In this document: in pieces, positions 1 through 6,863 of the stretch
Layout of the letters: each line of letters opens with the position of its first letter
How positions within the stretch are numbered: position 1 is the stretch's first letter
Assembly: GCA_900549475.1 (NCBI GenBank)
Contig: UROF01000042.1
Coordinates: 1 to 17,157 of the forward strand
Origin: an uncultured Eubacteriales bacterium
GTDB taxonomy: Bacteria; Bacillota; Clostridia; Oscillospirales; Oscillospiraceae
Direction: 5' to 3'
Length of the DNA: 17,157 nucleotides
Translations under genes and position numbers: made by a program
Notes under the pieces: model-generated
Seen by the model: the letters and a program-made list of their open reading frames with translations, nothing else
Told to the model about the DNA's origin: nothing
The model's database searches: none

Positions 1-55
1 TCAGGTTCTAGTGCTCATTACGGGCGTGCGGGTTCAAGTCCCGCCTCGCGCACCA
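1..55 (+). tRNA. tRNA-Leu (CAG), 3' part only
   Basis: The window opens in the anticodon loop: T33, then CAG, then G37. The 3' half of the anticodon stem (TCTAG) follows, then a long variable arm with GCTC pairing GGGC. The T arm has GCGGG and CCCGC around TTCAAGT. The acceptor strand CTCGCGC, discriminator A and an encoded CCA end at 55. The long variable arm (class II) with a CAG anticodon identifies a leucine tRNA reading CUG. The 5' half lies outside the window. Confidence 0.93.
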
Positions 56-92
56 AAAGCTGGACATCTCATTGCAGATGTCCAGCTTTTTT
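56..92 (+). terminator. Rho-independent terminator of tRNA-Leu
   Basis: A perfect 12-bp stem (58-69 with 76-87) closes a 6-nt loop. It begins directly after the CCA end, is flanked by A residues upstream and is followed by a run of T. It should end the tRNA transcript. It also makes an ATG at 72, in the hairpin, an unlikely start for the next gene. Confidence 0.9.
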
Positions 93-182
93 CAACAGAA
101 GTATTGCAGGCCTCAAGATGGAGTCCCTTGTGAAAAGGGACCCGACATGTACATAAGAAGCTTTGCTGGAAATGGGGACGAC

Positions 183-575
183 ATGAAAACATCAGAGTAC
201 TATGAGACGGATGTGCTGACTTTCTTTGGGGACAAGTCCTGGGCGCTGCCGCTGTATCACACCCTCTTTGACCGGATGGAGCAGATGTTTCCAGAGGCGG
301 CGGTGAAGGTGCAGAAAAGTCAGATCAGCTTCTATGGCCGTCATCTGTTTGCGGCGGTATCTCTGCCCCTTCGGCGGAAAAAGACCTGGCCGGAGGAGTG
401 CCTGGTGGTGACCTTTGGTCTGGGGGCTCGTCTGGATTCTTCCCGCATCGCTGTGGCGGTGGAACCTTATCCCAACCGCTGGACCCATCATGTGCTGGTA
501 TCCCGGGAGGAGGAGATCGATCCTGAGCTCCTGGGCTGGCTGCAAGAGGCCTATACATTTTCAGAGTGCAAATAG
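183..575 (+). CDS. DUF5655-like hypothetical protein
   Basis: A 130-aa soluble protein with no signal peptide or membrane segment. The pattern is an amphipathic helix (LPLYHTLFDRMEQMF), a VKVQKSQISFYGRHLFAAV strand-rich core, then HHVLVSREEEIDPELLGWL and a C-terminal helix. This resembles DUF5655-type domains, whose function is unknown; the match is from memory. The frame is open back to 72, but that region contains the tRNA terminator, so I chose ATG 183, preceded by GGAAATGGGG. ATG 147, behind AAAAGGGA, is a second possibility. A short hairpin (123-129 with 135-141) lies upstream. The gene ends 13 nt before yaaA, so the two are probably cotranscribed. Confidence 0.72.
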   Translation: MKTSEYYETDVLTFFGDKSWALPLYHTLFDRMEQMFPEAAVKVQKSQISFYGRHLFAAVSLPLRRKKTWPEECLVVTFGLGARLDSSRIAVAVEPYPNRWTHHVLVSREEEIDPELLGWLQEAYTFSECK

Positions 576-588
576 CGGGGGACAGACC

Positions 589-1338
589 ATGCGTATCGTT
601 ATTTCACCGGCCAAAAAAATGAATATTGACCTGGACAGCTTTGCTCCGGAAGGACTGCCGCTTTTTCTCCCGGAGGCGGAACGACTGAAAGAAGTGCTTC
701 AAAAGATGACGCCTCGCCAGCTGCAAACCCTGTGGCGGTGCAGCGATACCCTGGCGGCACAGAATGTGGAGCGGCTGGCATCTATGGACCTTTACCACCG
801 GCTGACTCCGGCTGTGCTGGCCTACGAGGGGATCCAGTATCAGTACATGGCTCCAGGCGTGTTCTCGGCGGAGCAGCTGGATTACATCCGGGAACACTTA
901 CGGATTCTGTCCGGGTTTTACGGCCTTCTGCGCCCTTTTGACGGCGTGACGCCCTACCGGCTGGAGATGCAGGCCAAGCTGCCTGTAGACGACTACAGCG
1001 ACTTATACGGCTTCTGGGGAGCAAAGCTGGCGGATGTATTGTCAAATGAGACGGACTGCGTGCTGAATCTGGCTTCCAAGGAGTACAGCCGGGCGGTGGG
1101 ACCCTGGCTGGCCCCCCATGTCCGCTGGATCACCTGTACCTTCGGTGAGCTGCAGAAGGGGAAGGTGGTGGAAAAGGGAACCATGTGTAAAATGGCCCGG
1201 GGGCAGATGGTTCGCTGGCTTGCCGTCAACGGGATCGAGCAGGCGGAGGATGTCCGAGGGTTTGACGAGTTGGATTACCGGTTTGCAGAAGAGCTTTCAG
1301 GGAAAGATCACTATATCTTCATCAAAGGAGGAAACTGA
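589..1338 (+). CDS. yaaA: Peroxide stress protein YaaA (UPF0246)
   Basis: A 249-aa protein, the usual family length. It opens with the family hallmark MRIVISPAKKMN. Later it has NLASKEYSRAV and, near the C-terminus, the basic segment KMARGQMVRWL followed by FDELDYRF, all in the family's usual order. YaaA limits free iron and DNA damage during hydrogen peroxide stress in E. coli, and it binds DNA. ATG 589 is chosen because it starts at the conserved N-terminus and follows a GGGGGA site; upstream in-frame starts lie inside the preceding gene. The next gene, a peroxiredoxin, starts two bases after this stop codon. That supports a joint peroxide-defence role, which is an inference from context. 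Confidence 0.93.
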   Translation: MRIVISPAKKMNIDLDSFAPEGLPLFLPEAERLKEVLQKMTPRQLQTLWRCSDTLAAQNVERLASMDLYHRLTPAVLAYEGIQYQYMAPGVFSAEQLDYIREHLRILSGFYGLLRPFDGVTPYRLEMQAKLPVDDYSDLYGFWGAKLADVLSNETDCVLNLASKEYSRAVGPWLAPHVRWITCTFGELQKGKVVEKGTMCKMARGQMVRWLAVNGIEQAEDVRGFDELDYRFAEELSGKDHYIFIKGGN

Positions 1339-1339
1339 T

Positions 1340-1819
1340 ATGTTGGAAGTGGGAACAAAGGCACCGGCCTTTACGCTGCCTGATAAGGACGGGAAGATGG
1401 TCTCTCTGGCGGACTTTGCCGGAAAGCGGGTGGTGCTGTACTTTTATCCCAAGGACAATACACCGGGCTGCACCCGGCAGGCCTGTGCCTTTGCCGGCGC
1501 TTATGAGGCATTTCAGGAGCTGGACGCGGTGGTCATCGGTGTCAGCAAGGATTCTGTGGCCTCTCACCAGAAGTTTGCGGAGAAATATGGACTGCCCTTT
1601 ATTTTGCTGTCGGACCCGGAGCTGTCCGCAATCCAGGCTTATGGTGTCTGGCAGGAGAAGAAGCTCTATGGAAAAGTGAGTATGGGCGTGGTGCGTACCA
1701 CCTTTGTGATTGATGGAAATGGTGTGATCGAGAAGGTCATGCCCAAGGTAAAGCCGGACACCAATGCGGAAGAAATTTTGAACTATTTAAAGGGATATTC
1801 TGTAATTTTCAGCAAATAG
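1340..1819 (+). CDS. bcp: Thiol peroxidase, Bcp/PrxQ-type peroxiredoxin
   Basis: A 159-aa cytoplasmic peroxiredoxin that reduces hydrogen peroxide and organic hydroperoxides using thioredoxin. The active-site segment YFYPKDNTPGCTRQAC gives the peroxidatic Cys44 and, five residues on, the resolving Cys49. That spacing marks the atypical 2-Cys PrxQ/BCP subfamily. The C-terminal RTTFVIDGNGVI strand and a final helix complete the thioredoxin fold. GGAGG (1327-1331) lies 8 nt before the ATG, inside the end of yaaA, so translation is likely coupled to yaaA. No hairpin terminator is visible after the stop codon. Confidence 0.95.
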   Translation: MLEVGTKAPAFTLPDKDGKMVSLADFAGKRVVLYFYPKDNTPGCTRQACAFAGAYEAFQELDAVVIGVSKDSVASHQKFAEKYGLPFILLSDPELSAIQAYGVWQEKKLYGKVSMGVVRTTFVIDGNGVIEKVMPKVKPDTNAEEILNYLKGYSVIFSK

Positions 1820-1871
1820 TGGGCATATGGAGCCGATCAAGGACCATTGGAAAAGTTCACAGATAATTTAC

Positions 1872-1926
1872 AGACGATATCGTCTATATCTGCTATACTA
1901 CAAAAGCAGACGACATCGTCTATAAT
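1872..1926 (+). promoter_or_regulatory. Promoter with two palindromic operators
   Basis: A perfect 14-bp palindrome, AGACGATATCGTCT (1872-1885), is repeated with one change as AGACGACATCGTCT (1908-1921), centre to centre 36 bp. A consensus -10, TATAAT (1921-1926), begins on the last base of the second copy; the -35 at about 1898 (CTACAA) is poor. Transcription should start near 1933, leaving a leader of under 20 nt before the antiporter start. The downstream operon encodes a TetR repressor, so the palindromes are probably its operators and the operon is self-regulated (inference). Confidence 0.82.
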
Positions 1927-1949
1927 TTGCCCGCAAAGGAGAACTGACC

Positions 1950-3227
1950 ATGATCCTGATGGATATCCTCCGCTTCCTGACCGCAATGGCTGTGGCCTAT
2001 CTTTTGGGGAAGGGAGCTGCCAAGCTGGGGCTTCCGGCTATTTTGGGGTGGTTGATCACTGGTATGGCGTTAGGGCCCCATGCTCTGGGGCTGATCAGCC
2101 AGCCCTTGCTGGACGCACAGTGGTATAAAACGGTGGAGAGCATACTGGAGTGTACGGTGGGCTTGATGATCGGCACAGAGCTGATCTGGAACAAACTGCG
2201 CCGGTCTGGCAGCCAGATCATCGTGACTACGATCACGGAGTCTCTGGGGACGTTCCTGGTGGTGAGCCTGGTATTTGGTGTGATCTTTGCCGCAACCGGC
2301 GTACCGGTCTACCTTGCGTTTATTTTTGGCGGCATCGCTCTGGCGACGGCCCCTGCGCCTTCCCTATCTATCGTCAACGGGACAGGCGCTTCCGGCCCTG
2401 TGACCAGTACGCTGATCCCTATGGCGGTTTTGGATGACCTGGTGGGCTCCCTGGTATTCTTTTGTGTAGTGGCGGTGGTTGCCGCACAGATATCCACCCA
2501 GGATATTCCTGTATTCCTGCTGATTTTCCTGGTATTTTTCCCTGTGCTCCTGGGAGCGGCTACCGGTTATGGAGTGGGTCTGCTGCTGCGCCGATGCCGG
2601 GGAAAGAAGGCTTCCCTGATGGTGATGGTGGGAGGACTTCTGCTGACAGCAGTCATGGGACTGGTGCTGAATACCTGGGTATTTCCCGTGAAGGTACTGA
2701 ACTTCCTGCTGCTGGGCATGGCGTTTTCCACAGCTTTTGCCAATATGGTTTCGGAAGAACAGCTGAAAGGGATCATGGAGGTCATGAATCCGGTGATCGG
2801 CGTGTCGCTGATCGTACTGATCCTGAATCTGGGCGCGCCGTTGGATTACCACCTGATCTTTGGGGCGGGCCTGTACACGGCGGTATATATTGTCTCCCGG
2901 GCGGTGGGGAAGTACAGCGGAGCCTATTTCGGCGCTGCCGTAACCCATGCTCCGGCCACGGTGAAAAAGTATCTGGGCTTTACGCTGCTGCCCCACTCCG
3001 GCGTGTCCCTGGTATTTACGGGTATAGCGGTATCTGTATTGCAGGGACCTGCGCCGGAGTGTGCAGAACTGCTGCAGGGGACTATTGCGGCTGCAGCGGT
3101 GATCAATGAATTTATTGCGGTATATTTGGCAAAGAAAGGCTTTGAATGGGCTGGGGAGCTGCCGGACAGAGTGCCGGCAGATGATCCTCAGGGTAAAAAG
3201 CTGAGAAAAGGAGATGCGGGAGCATGA
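1950..3227 (+). CDS. Cation:proton antiporter, CPA family
   Basis: A 425-aa polytopic membrane protein with about 12 hydrophobic segments. The first segment reads LGKGAAKLGLPAILGWLITG followed by MALGPHALGL, the usual start of the Na+/H+ exchanger domain. Near residue 130 is GIALATAPAPSLSIV, and at 162-163 an acidic DD pair (AVLDDLVGS) sits at the position of the ion-binding aspartates. It should exchange Na+ or K+ for H+; the ion cannot be read from sequence. The protein ends shortly after the membrane domain, with no RCK/TrkA-type nucleotide-binding domain. AAAGGAG lies 8 nt before the ATG. The stop overlaps the next gene's start (ATGA), so expression is coupled to the TetR gene. Confidence 0.88.
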   Translation: MILMDILRFLTAMAVAYLLGKGAAKLGLPAILGWLITGMALGPHALGLISQPLLDAQWYKTVESILECTVGLMIGTELIWNKLRRSGSQIIVTTITESLGTFLVVSLVFGVIFAATGVPVYLAFIFGGIALATAPAPSLSIVNGTGASGPVTSTLIPMAVLDDLVGSLVFFCVVAVVAAQISTQDIPVFLLIFLVFFPVLLGAATGYGVGLLLRRCRGKKASLMVMVGGLLLTAVMGLVLNTWVFPVKVLNFLLLGMAFSTAFANMVSEEQLKGIMEVMNPVIGVSLIVLILNLGAPLDYHLIFGAGLYTAVYIVSRAVGKYSGAYFGAAVTHAPATVKKYLGFTLLPHSGVSLVFTGIAVSVLQGPAPECAELLQGTIAAAAVINEFIAVYLAKKGFEWAGELPDRVPADDPQGKKLRKGDAGA

Positions 3228-3850
3228 CGCAGAAGGAGCGCCAGGCCAGGAGCCAGCAGATGATTCTTGCTGCTGCGGAAGAGGAATTCTCCACTGTGGG
3301 GTACGAGGCGTTTACGATGGATGGCCTCTGTGCCCGTCACAAGATATCCAAGGGGATGCTGTACCACTATTACACGGGTAAGGAACAGCTCTTCCTCCTG
3401 TGTGCGGAGCGGGTCTACCGCTCGCTGGAAGCGTACCTCAGAGAGCGAATGCCGGACATTCTGCAGCAGGATATCCGGCAGGCCATCCAGGCATATTTTC
3501 TGGCACGGGAGTACTATTTTCAGGAGAATCCGCAGCAGAAGGCGGTTTTTGAGACAGCCTTGTTTTATCCGCCCAAACAGCTGGCTGCGGAAATAAAAAA
3601 GCTGCACCAGCCCTTGGATGATCTGAACCATGATTTTCTGCAGCAAGTGGTATCCCGCCTGGAACTCCGGCCCAGCCTCTCCCAGGAGGCGGTATCCCGG
3701 TATTTCCGGGGGATCGAGTATGTATTTATGACACTCTTGGAGCGCTGCCAGGGAGAGGACCGGCCGCTGGATGTGGAGACAATGGTGGGGACCTCGTCGG
3801 AGGTGCTGGATATGCTTCTCTTCGGTGTGGTCAGGCAGGCGGATAAATAG
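3224..3850 (+). CDS. TetR/AcrR-family transcriptional regulator
   Basis: A 208-aa protein. The N-terminal 55 residues form the TetR DNA-binding domain: an ILAAAEEEFSTVGYEAFTMD helix region, then the recognition-helix segment ISKGMLYHYYTGKEQLF. The remainder is a helical ligand-binding region with no recognisable sequence signature. It overlaps the antiporter by 4 nt and has AAAAGGAG (3206-3213) about 10 nt upstream. Because it shares one transcript with the antiporter, its likely targets are the two 14-bp palindromes at 1872-1921. The effector might be related to the antiporter substrate, or to a toxic ion or pH stress; the sequence does not tell. Confidence 0.92.
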   Translation: MTQKERQARSQQMILAAAEEEFSTVGYEAFTMDGLCARHKISKGMLYHYYTGKEQLFLLCAERVYRSLEAYLRERMPDILQQDIRQAIQAYFLAREYYFQENPQQKAVFETALFYPPKQLAAEIKKLHQPLDDLNHDFLQQVVSRLELRPSLSQEAVSRYFRGIEYVFMTLLERCQGEDRPLDVETMVGTSSEVLDMLLFGVVRQADK

Positions 3851-3881
3851 CAGTGAATTCGATTTACGGATATTGGGAGAG

Positions 3882-3912
3882 TATTCCCTGGCGAGAGCCA
3901 GGGAATATTTTT
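3882..3912 (+). terminator. Rho-independent terminator after the antiporter-tetR operon
   Basis: An 11-bp perfect stem (3882-3892 with 3897-3907) closes a GAGA tetraloop and is followed by five T. It lies 31 nt after the tetR stop codon and closes the operon. Confidence 0.9.
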
Positions 3913-4033
3913 CTTGGACGGAGAGGGCATAACGAACAGGCAATAAGGAAAGTTTGCGCAGAATAGAGAAAATGCAGTCTGCCGCGGCGATCCGGAAAAA
4001 CGCCTTACAGCGGGCTGATGTTAGAAAAACTGG

Positions 4034-4061
4034 TTGCAATTTTGCGATAATATGGTATAGT
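4034..4061 (+). promoter_or_regulatory. Sigma-A type promoter of the moxR-VWA operon
   Basis: TTGCAA (4034-4039) and TATAGT (4056-4061) are separated by 16 nt, with TGG just before the -10. Predicted transcription start is near 4068, about 30 nt ahead of the moxR start codon. The stretch from 3913 to 4033 contains no gene I can support. Confidence 0.75.
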
Positions 4062-4099
4062 AAAAGCTGCTTGTTAATTCTTTGACGATGGAGGTCCCT

Positions 4100-4993
4100 A
4101 TGGACGTGAATACTTTGCGGGCGAAGCTGGACGACGCCCATTACATTTATGATGAAAGCTTAGTGACCACCCTCCTGGTGGCGTTGAAACTGGGGCGGCC
4201 CCTGCTGATCGAGGGCGCTGCCGGTGTAGGAAAGACAGAGATCGCCAAAGTGATGGCTGCGGCGCTGGACCGGGATCTGGTGCGGCTCCAATGCTACGAG
4301 GGATTGGATGAGAGCAAGGCCCTTTATGAGTGGAATTACCAGAAGCAGCTGCTCTCCATCCAGGCCCGGATGGGTGCCCAGTCTCCCGATGAGCTGACGA
4401 AGTCTCTGTTCAGCGATGAGTATCTGCTGGAGCGGCCTCTGCTGCGGTCGATCCGCTCTGAGAAGCCGGTGGTACTGCTGATCGATGAGATCGACAAGGC
4501 TGACGAGGAGTTTGAGGCCTTTTTGCTGGAGCTTCTGTCGGAGATGCAGGTGACGATCCCGGAGATCGGTACTATCCGGGCCAAGAGCATCCCCTTTGTG
4601 GTGCTGACCTCCAACCGGACCCGGCCTCTCAGTGAGGCCCTGCGCCGCCGGTGTGCCTACCTCTACATCCAGTACCCCGACCTGGACAAGGAGGTGGCTA
4701 TCATCAAGGCCCGGCATCCCAATGTGAACGAGCACCTGGCGGTCCAGGTAGCCCGGGCGGTCCAGGCCCTGCGGGACAACCAGGCTATCCTGAAAAAGCC
4801 CTCCATCGCGGAGACGCTGGACTGGGTGTCTGCGCTGGAGGCCTTGGGGGTAAGTGATCTGACGGCAGAGGCGGCGGAGCGGACAAAGGGATTTGTCCTC
4901 AAGAGCAGCGAGGACCTGGAGGCTATGGCGGGGACGAATGTGACCGGCCATCACCACCACTGCGGCGCCTGCGGCCACGGGGAACAGAAATGA
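4100..4993 (+). CDS. MoxR-family AAA+ ATPase
   Basis: A 297-aa AAA+ ATPase of the MoxR group, which remodels proteins or helps insert metal cofactors together with a VWA partner. It has Walker A GAAGVGKT (Lys45), Walker B LLIDEID (Asp129, Glu130), sensor 1 TSNRTRPL (Asn172) and an arginine-rich segment LRRRC. After the C-terminal lid helices it ends in a tail with four His in a row, CxxC and one more His (residues 284-293). That looks able to bind a metal and is not part of the AAA+ core. ATG 4100 is chosen over TTG 4082 and ATG 4088 because GGAGG (4090-4094) lies 5 nt upstream. The stop overlaps the start of the VWA gene (ATGA). Confidence 0.92.
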   Translation: MDVNTLRAKLDDAHYIYDESLVTTLLVALKLGRPLLIEGAAGVGKTEIAKVMAAALDRDLVRLQCYEGLDESKALYEWNYQKQLLSIQARMGAQSPDELTKSLFSDEYLLERPLLRSIRSEKPVVLLIDEIDKADEEFEAFLLELLSEMQVTIPEIGTIRAKSIPFVVLTSNRTRPLSEALRRRCAYLYIQYPDLDKEVAIIKARHPNVNEHLAVQVARAVQALRDNQAILKKPSIAETLDWVSALEALGVSDLTAEAAERTKGFVLKSSEDLEAMAGTNVTGHHHHCGACGHGEQK

Positions 4994-6264
4994 ACGAAAG
5001 CGTCTATGTGGAAAAACTGACGGCGTTTTCCGCTCTGCTGCGGCAGGAGGGACTGGCGGTGGGCCTCCAGGAGACGGCGGACGCCTGCCAGATTCTCCAG
5101 GAGCTGGATCTGCAGGACCGGGATATGGTGCGGGGTGCCTTGTGTGCGGTATACGCCAAATCCCGGCCTGAGCAGGAGGTATTTTACCGGGCTTTCGACG
5201 GCTTTTTTGTCAGTGCGGAGCAGCGGCAGGCCAATTTGGCCCGCCAGGCGGCAGAGGCGGAGGAACTCTCCCGCCGCCAGGCAGAGGCGGAGCAGGATCT
5301 TCAGGTCCGGGGCCAGCCCATGGATCTTCGGGATGACCTGCGGGAGGTCTATGTCCGCATGCCGGAGGAGAAGCGGGAATATCTCCGGCAGCTGATGGAA
5401 AAGACAAAGGAGAACATGGAGCGCAGCCCCCAGCTCTACAGCAATTTTATCCGCTCCGTGTTCATGCGCTTTCTGCTGGAGCAGCAGATGATGATGGAGG
5501 ATGCAGCGGTAGGCTGCGAGGAGTCGGACCCGGATCTGGCTCTGCTGTGGCGGGATATCTCCGGTTTCAAGGAGTCGGATATTCCCCGGGCGGCGGCCCT
5601 GATCGCAAGGATCACTCAGCAGCTCAGCGCGGAGCTGTCCCGCCGCCGGCAGAGAGGCGGCCACAGCGGTGGTTTGGACTTCAAGCGGACCATTCGCCGC
5701 GGCCTGGAGACGGGAGGCAGCTTTTACCGTCTGTCCTTCCGGAAACCCCGCCGCCGCCGTCGGACGTTGGTACTGCTTTGTGATGTGTCCGGCTCCATGC
5801 TCCAGTTTTCAGAGTTTGCCCTGCGGTTTATCAAGTCTATGTCTGAGGTGTCCGATGCCTCCCGGATCTTCCTTTTTTCTGAGACGCTCCACGAGGTGGA
5901 TGCCTTCGCCCTGCAGAATATGGATGCTTTCCGGGACTATGTCCGCTCCTCCGGCCTGTTCGGAAAGGGGACAGACCTGGGTACTGCTCTGGAGCAGCTG
6001 TGTGCCCGGCGGCCGCCGATTTTGGGACCTTCTGCCACATTGCTGATTTTGTCGGATACCAAGACGATCGACTTGCCCAGAGCTCTGGCGGGCCTGGAAG
6101 AGGCCAAGCGCCAGACAGGGAAGGTACTGTGGCTCAACCCGATCCCCGAGCGGAAGTGGCCCTATGTCCGCAGTATACAGACGGTGTCTGCCCTCTGTCA
6201 GATGGCTCCCTGCAGCACTTTGGAGGAGCTGGGAAGGGCCTGTGGCCGCCTGATGCGGATGTAA
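4990..6264 (+). CDS. VWA domain protein, CoxE-like
   Basis: A 424-aa cytoplasmic protein, the partner of the MoxR ATPase. The N-terminal ~230 residues are helical and charged, with a run rich in Glu, Ala, Arg and Gln around residues 75-105. The C-terminal half is a von Willebrand A domain with an intact metal-ion site: DVSGS (Asp265, Ser267, Ser269), Thr328 in GKGTDLG, and Asp356 in LSDTKTI. This layout matches CoxE/YeaD-type and ViaA-like VWA proteins. MoxR-VWA pairs act as chaperones on client enzymes or membrane complexes. No client gene such as a molybdenum hydroxylase lies next to it here, so the target is unknown. It overlaps moxR by 4 nt. Confidence 0.9.
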   Translation: MNESVYVEKLTAFSALLRQEGLAVGLQETADACQILQELDLQDRDMVRGALCAVYAKSRPEQEVFYRAFDGFFVSAEQRQANLARQAAEAEELSRRQAEAEQDLQVRGQPMDLRDDLREVYVRMPEEKREYLRQLMEKTKENMERSPQLYSNFIRSVFMRFLLEQQMMMEDAAVGCEESDPDLALLWRDISGFKESDIPRAAALIARITQQLSAELSRRRQRGGHSGGLDFKRTIRRGLETGGSFYRLSFRKPRRRRRTLVLLCDVSGSMLQFSEFALRFIKSMSEVSDASRIFLFSETLHEVDAFALQNMDAFRDYVRSSGLFGKGTDLGTALEQLCARRPPILGPSATLLILSDTKTIDLPRALAGLEEAKRQTGKVLWLNPIPERKWPYVRSIQTVSALCQMAPCSTLEELGRACGRLMRM

Positions 6265-6397
6265 GACAGACCAACTGCTTTCGCCCTTTTTTTTCCGGTG
6301 CCTGTGATAGGATATCTCCAAGGGACAAGCTGTGGAAACAGCTGCCCGGGAAATCAGCGCCGCGCCCTGAGGCGCTGGATCAGGGGGAGGTGTCCGG

Positions 6398-6673
6398 ATG
6401 GCGGAGAAACGATCCGTGACGTATTTGCAGAGCCATACGGGAGAATTGCTGGAGTTGTGCCGCAGGACGGGAGAGCCGGTATTTCTATCCGGGGATCAGG
6501 GAGAGGAAGGTGTTCTGCTGAGCCGGGAGGCCTATGAAGCGTCGGGAGGCCGACGCCTTGGGGCGGGACAGTTTCGCGGCCCCGGTAAAGTTCGGGAGCG
6601 CTTTTTTGCTGCGGCCCGTCAGCTGCGGGAATGTGCGGTCACCACCGAGCGGCCCCGCCGCCGGCGGAGATAG
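6398..6673 (+). CDS. Phd/YefM-like antitoxin domain protein, orphan
   Basis: A 91-aa protein. Residues 6-46 fit the Phd/YefM antitoxin pattern: a short N-terminal strand, a helix (SHTGELLELCRRTGEPVFLS), and GVLLSREAYEA as the second strand and helix. The C-terminal part is very basic and ends in RPRRRRR, which is not usual for Phd. AGGGGGAGG precedes ATG 6398. No toxin gene of the Doc, YoeB or RelE type lies on either side; a terminator follows at once. It may be a stand-alone DNA-binding regulator descended from an antitoxin. The upstream gap (6265-6397) holds two small hairpins (AGCTGT/ACAGCT and AGCGCC/GGCGCT) and no clear promoter. Confidence 0.7.
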   Translation: MAEKRSVTYLQSHTGELLELCRRTGEPVFLSGDQGEEGVLLSREAYEASGGRRLGAGQFRGPGKVRERFFAAARQLRECAVTTERPRRRRR

Positions 6674-6692
6674 GACCAGAGCAGAATTTCAT

Positions 6693-6740
6693 AAAAACGC
6701 TGCCGGGACAGACAGAGCTGCTGACCGGCAGCGTTTTTTT
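6693..6740 (+). terminator. Rho-independent terminator
   Basis: A 14-bp stem (6693-6706 with 6725-6738) with an 18-nt loop ends in a run of T. It closes the transcript that carries the Phd-like gene and separates it from the DUF3793 promoter. Confidence 0.88.
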
Positions 6741-6750
6741 ACGAAAAACC

Positions 6751-6779
6751 TTGACGGGGAAAGGGCGGTATGGTATACT
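6751..6779 (+). promoter_or_regulatory. Strong sigma-A promoter of DUF3793-flavodoxin unit
   Basis: TTGACG (6751-6756), a 17-nt spacer ending in TGG, and TATACT (6774-6779). The expected transcription start, near 6786, is the first base of the palindrome described next, so a bound repressor would block initiation. Confidence 0.88.
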
Positions 6780-6785
6780 TGCCGC

Positions 6786-6841
6786 ATAAGTTAGCTAAAG
6801 CTAACTTATAATATTGGCTGAAGGTTAGCTATGCCTAACTT
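6786..6841 (+). promoter_or_regulatory. Pair of DtxR-like operator boxes
   Basis: Box 1 (6786-6809) is a perfect inverted repeat: ATAAGTTAGCT, AA, AGCTAACTTAT. Box 2 (6824-6841), GTTAGCTATGCCTAACTT, matches 15 of 18 bases of box 1 (6790-6807), and its copy starts 34 bp later. The TTAG...CTAA half-sites resemble the known DtxR/IdeR box (TTAGG-type repeats) used by metal-dependent repressors. The position at and just after the transcription start suggests repression when iron or another metal is plentiful. The regulator gene is not in the window. Calling the family DtxR rather than Fur is an inference. Confidence 0.8.
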
Positions 6842-6863
6842 CTGCAAAAAAGGAGGAACAACG

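Noticed and set aside
72..182. Upstream extension of the first gene to ATG 72
   Set aside because: It would start inside the tRNA terminator hairpin, with no ribosome site; ATG 183 begins at the domain-like part.
3188..4141. 317-codon open frame on the minus strand
   Set aside because: It lies antisense to tetR and across its terminator, with no ribosome site and no domain pattern.
6831..6863. ATG 6831 as start of the DUF3793 gene
   Set aside because: It lies inside operator box 2 without a ribosome site; AGGAGG stands 7 nt before ATG 6864.
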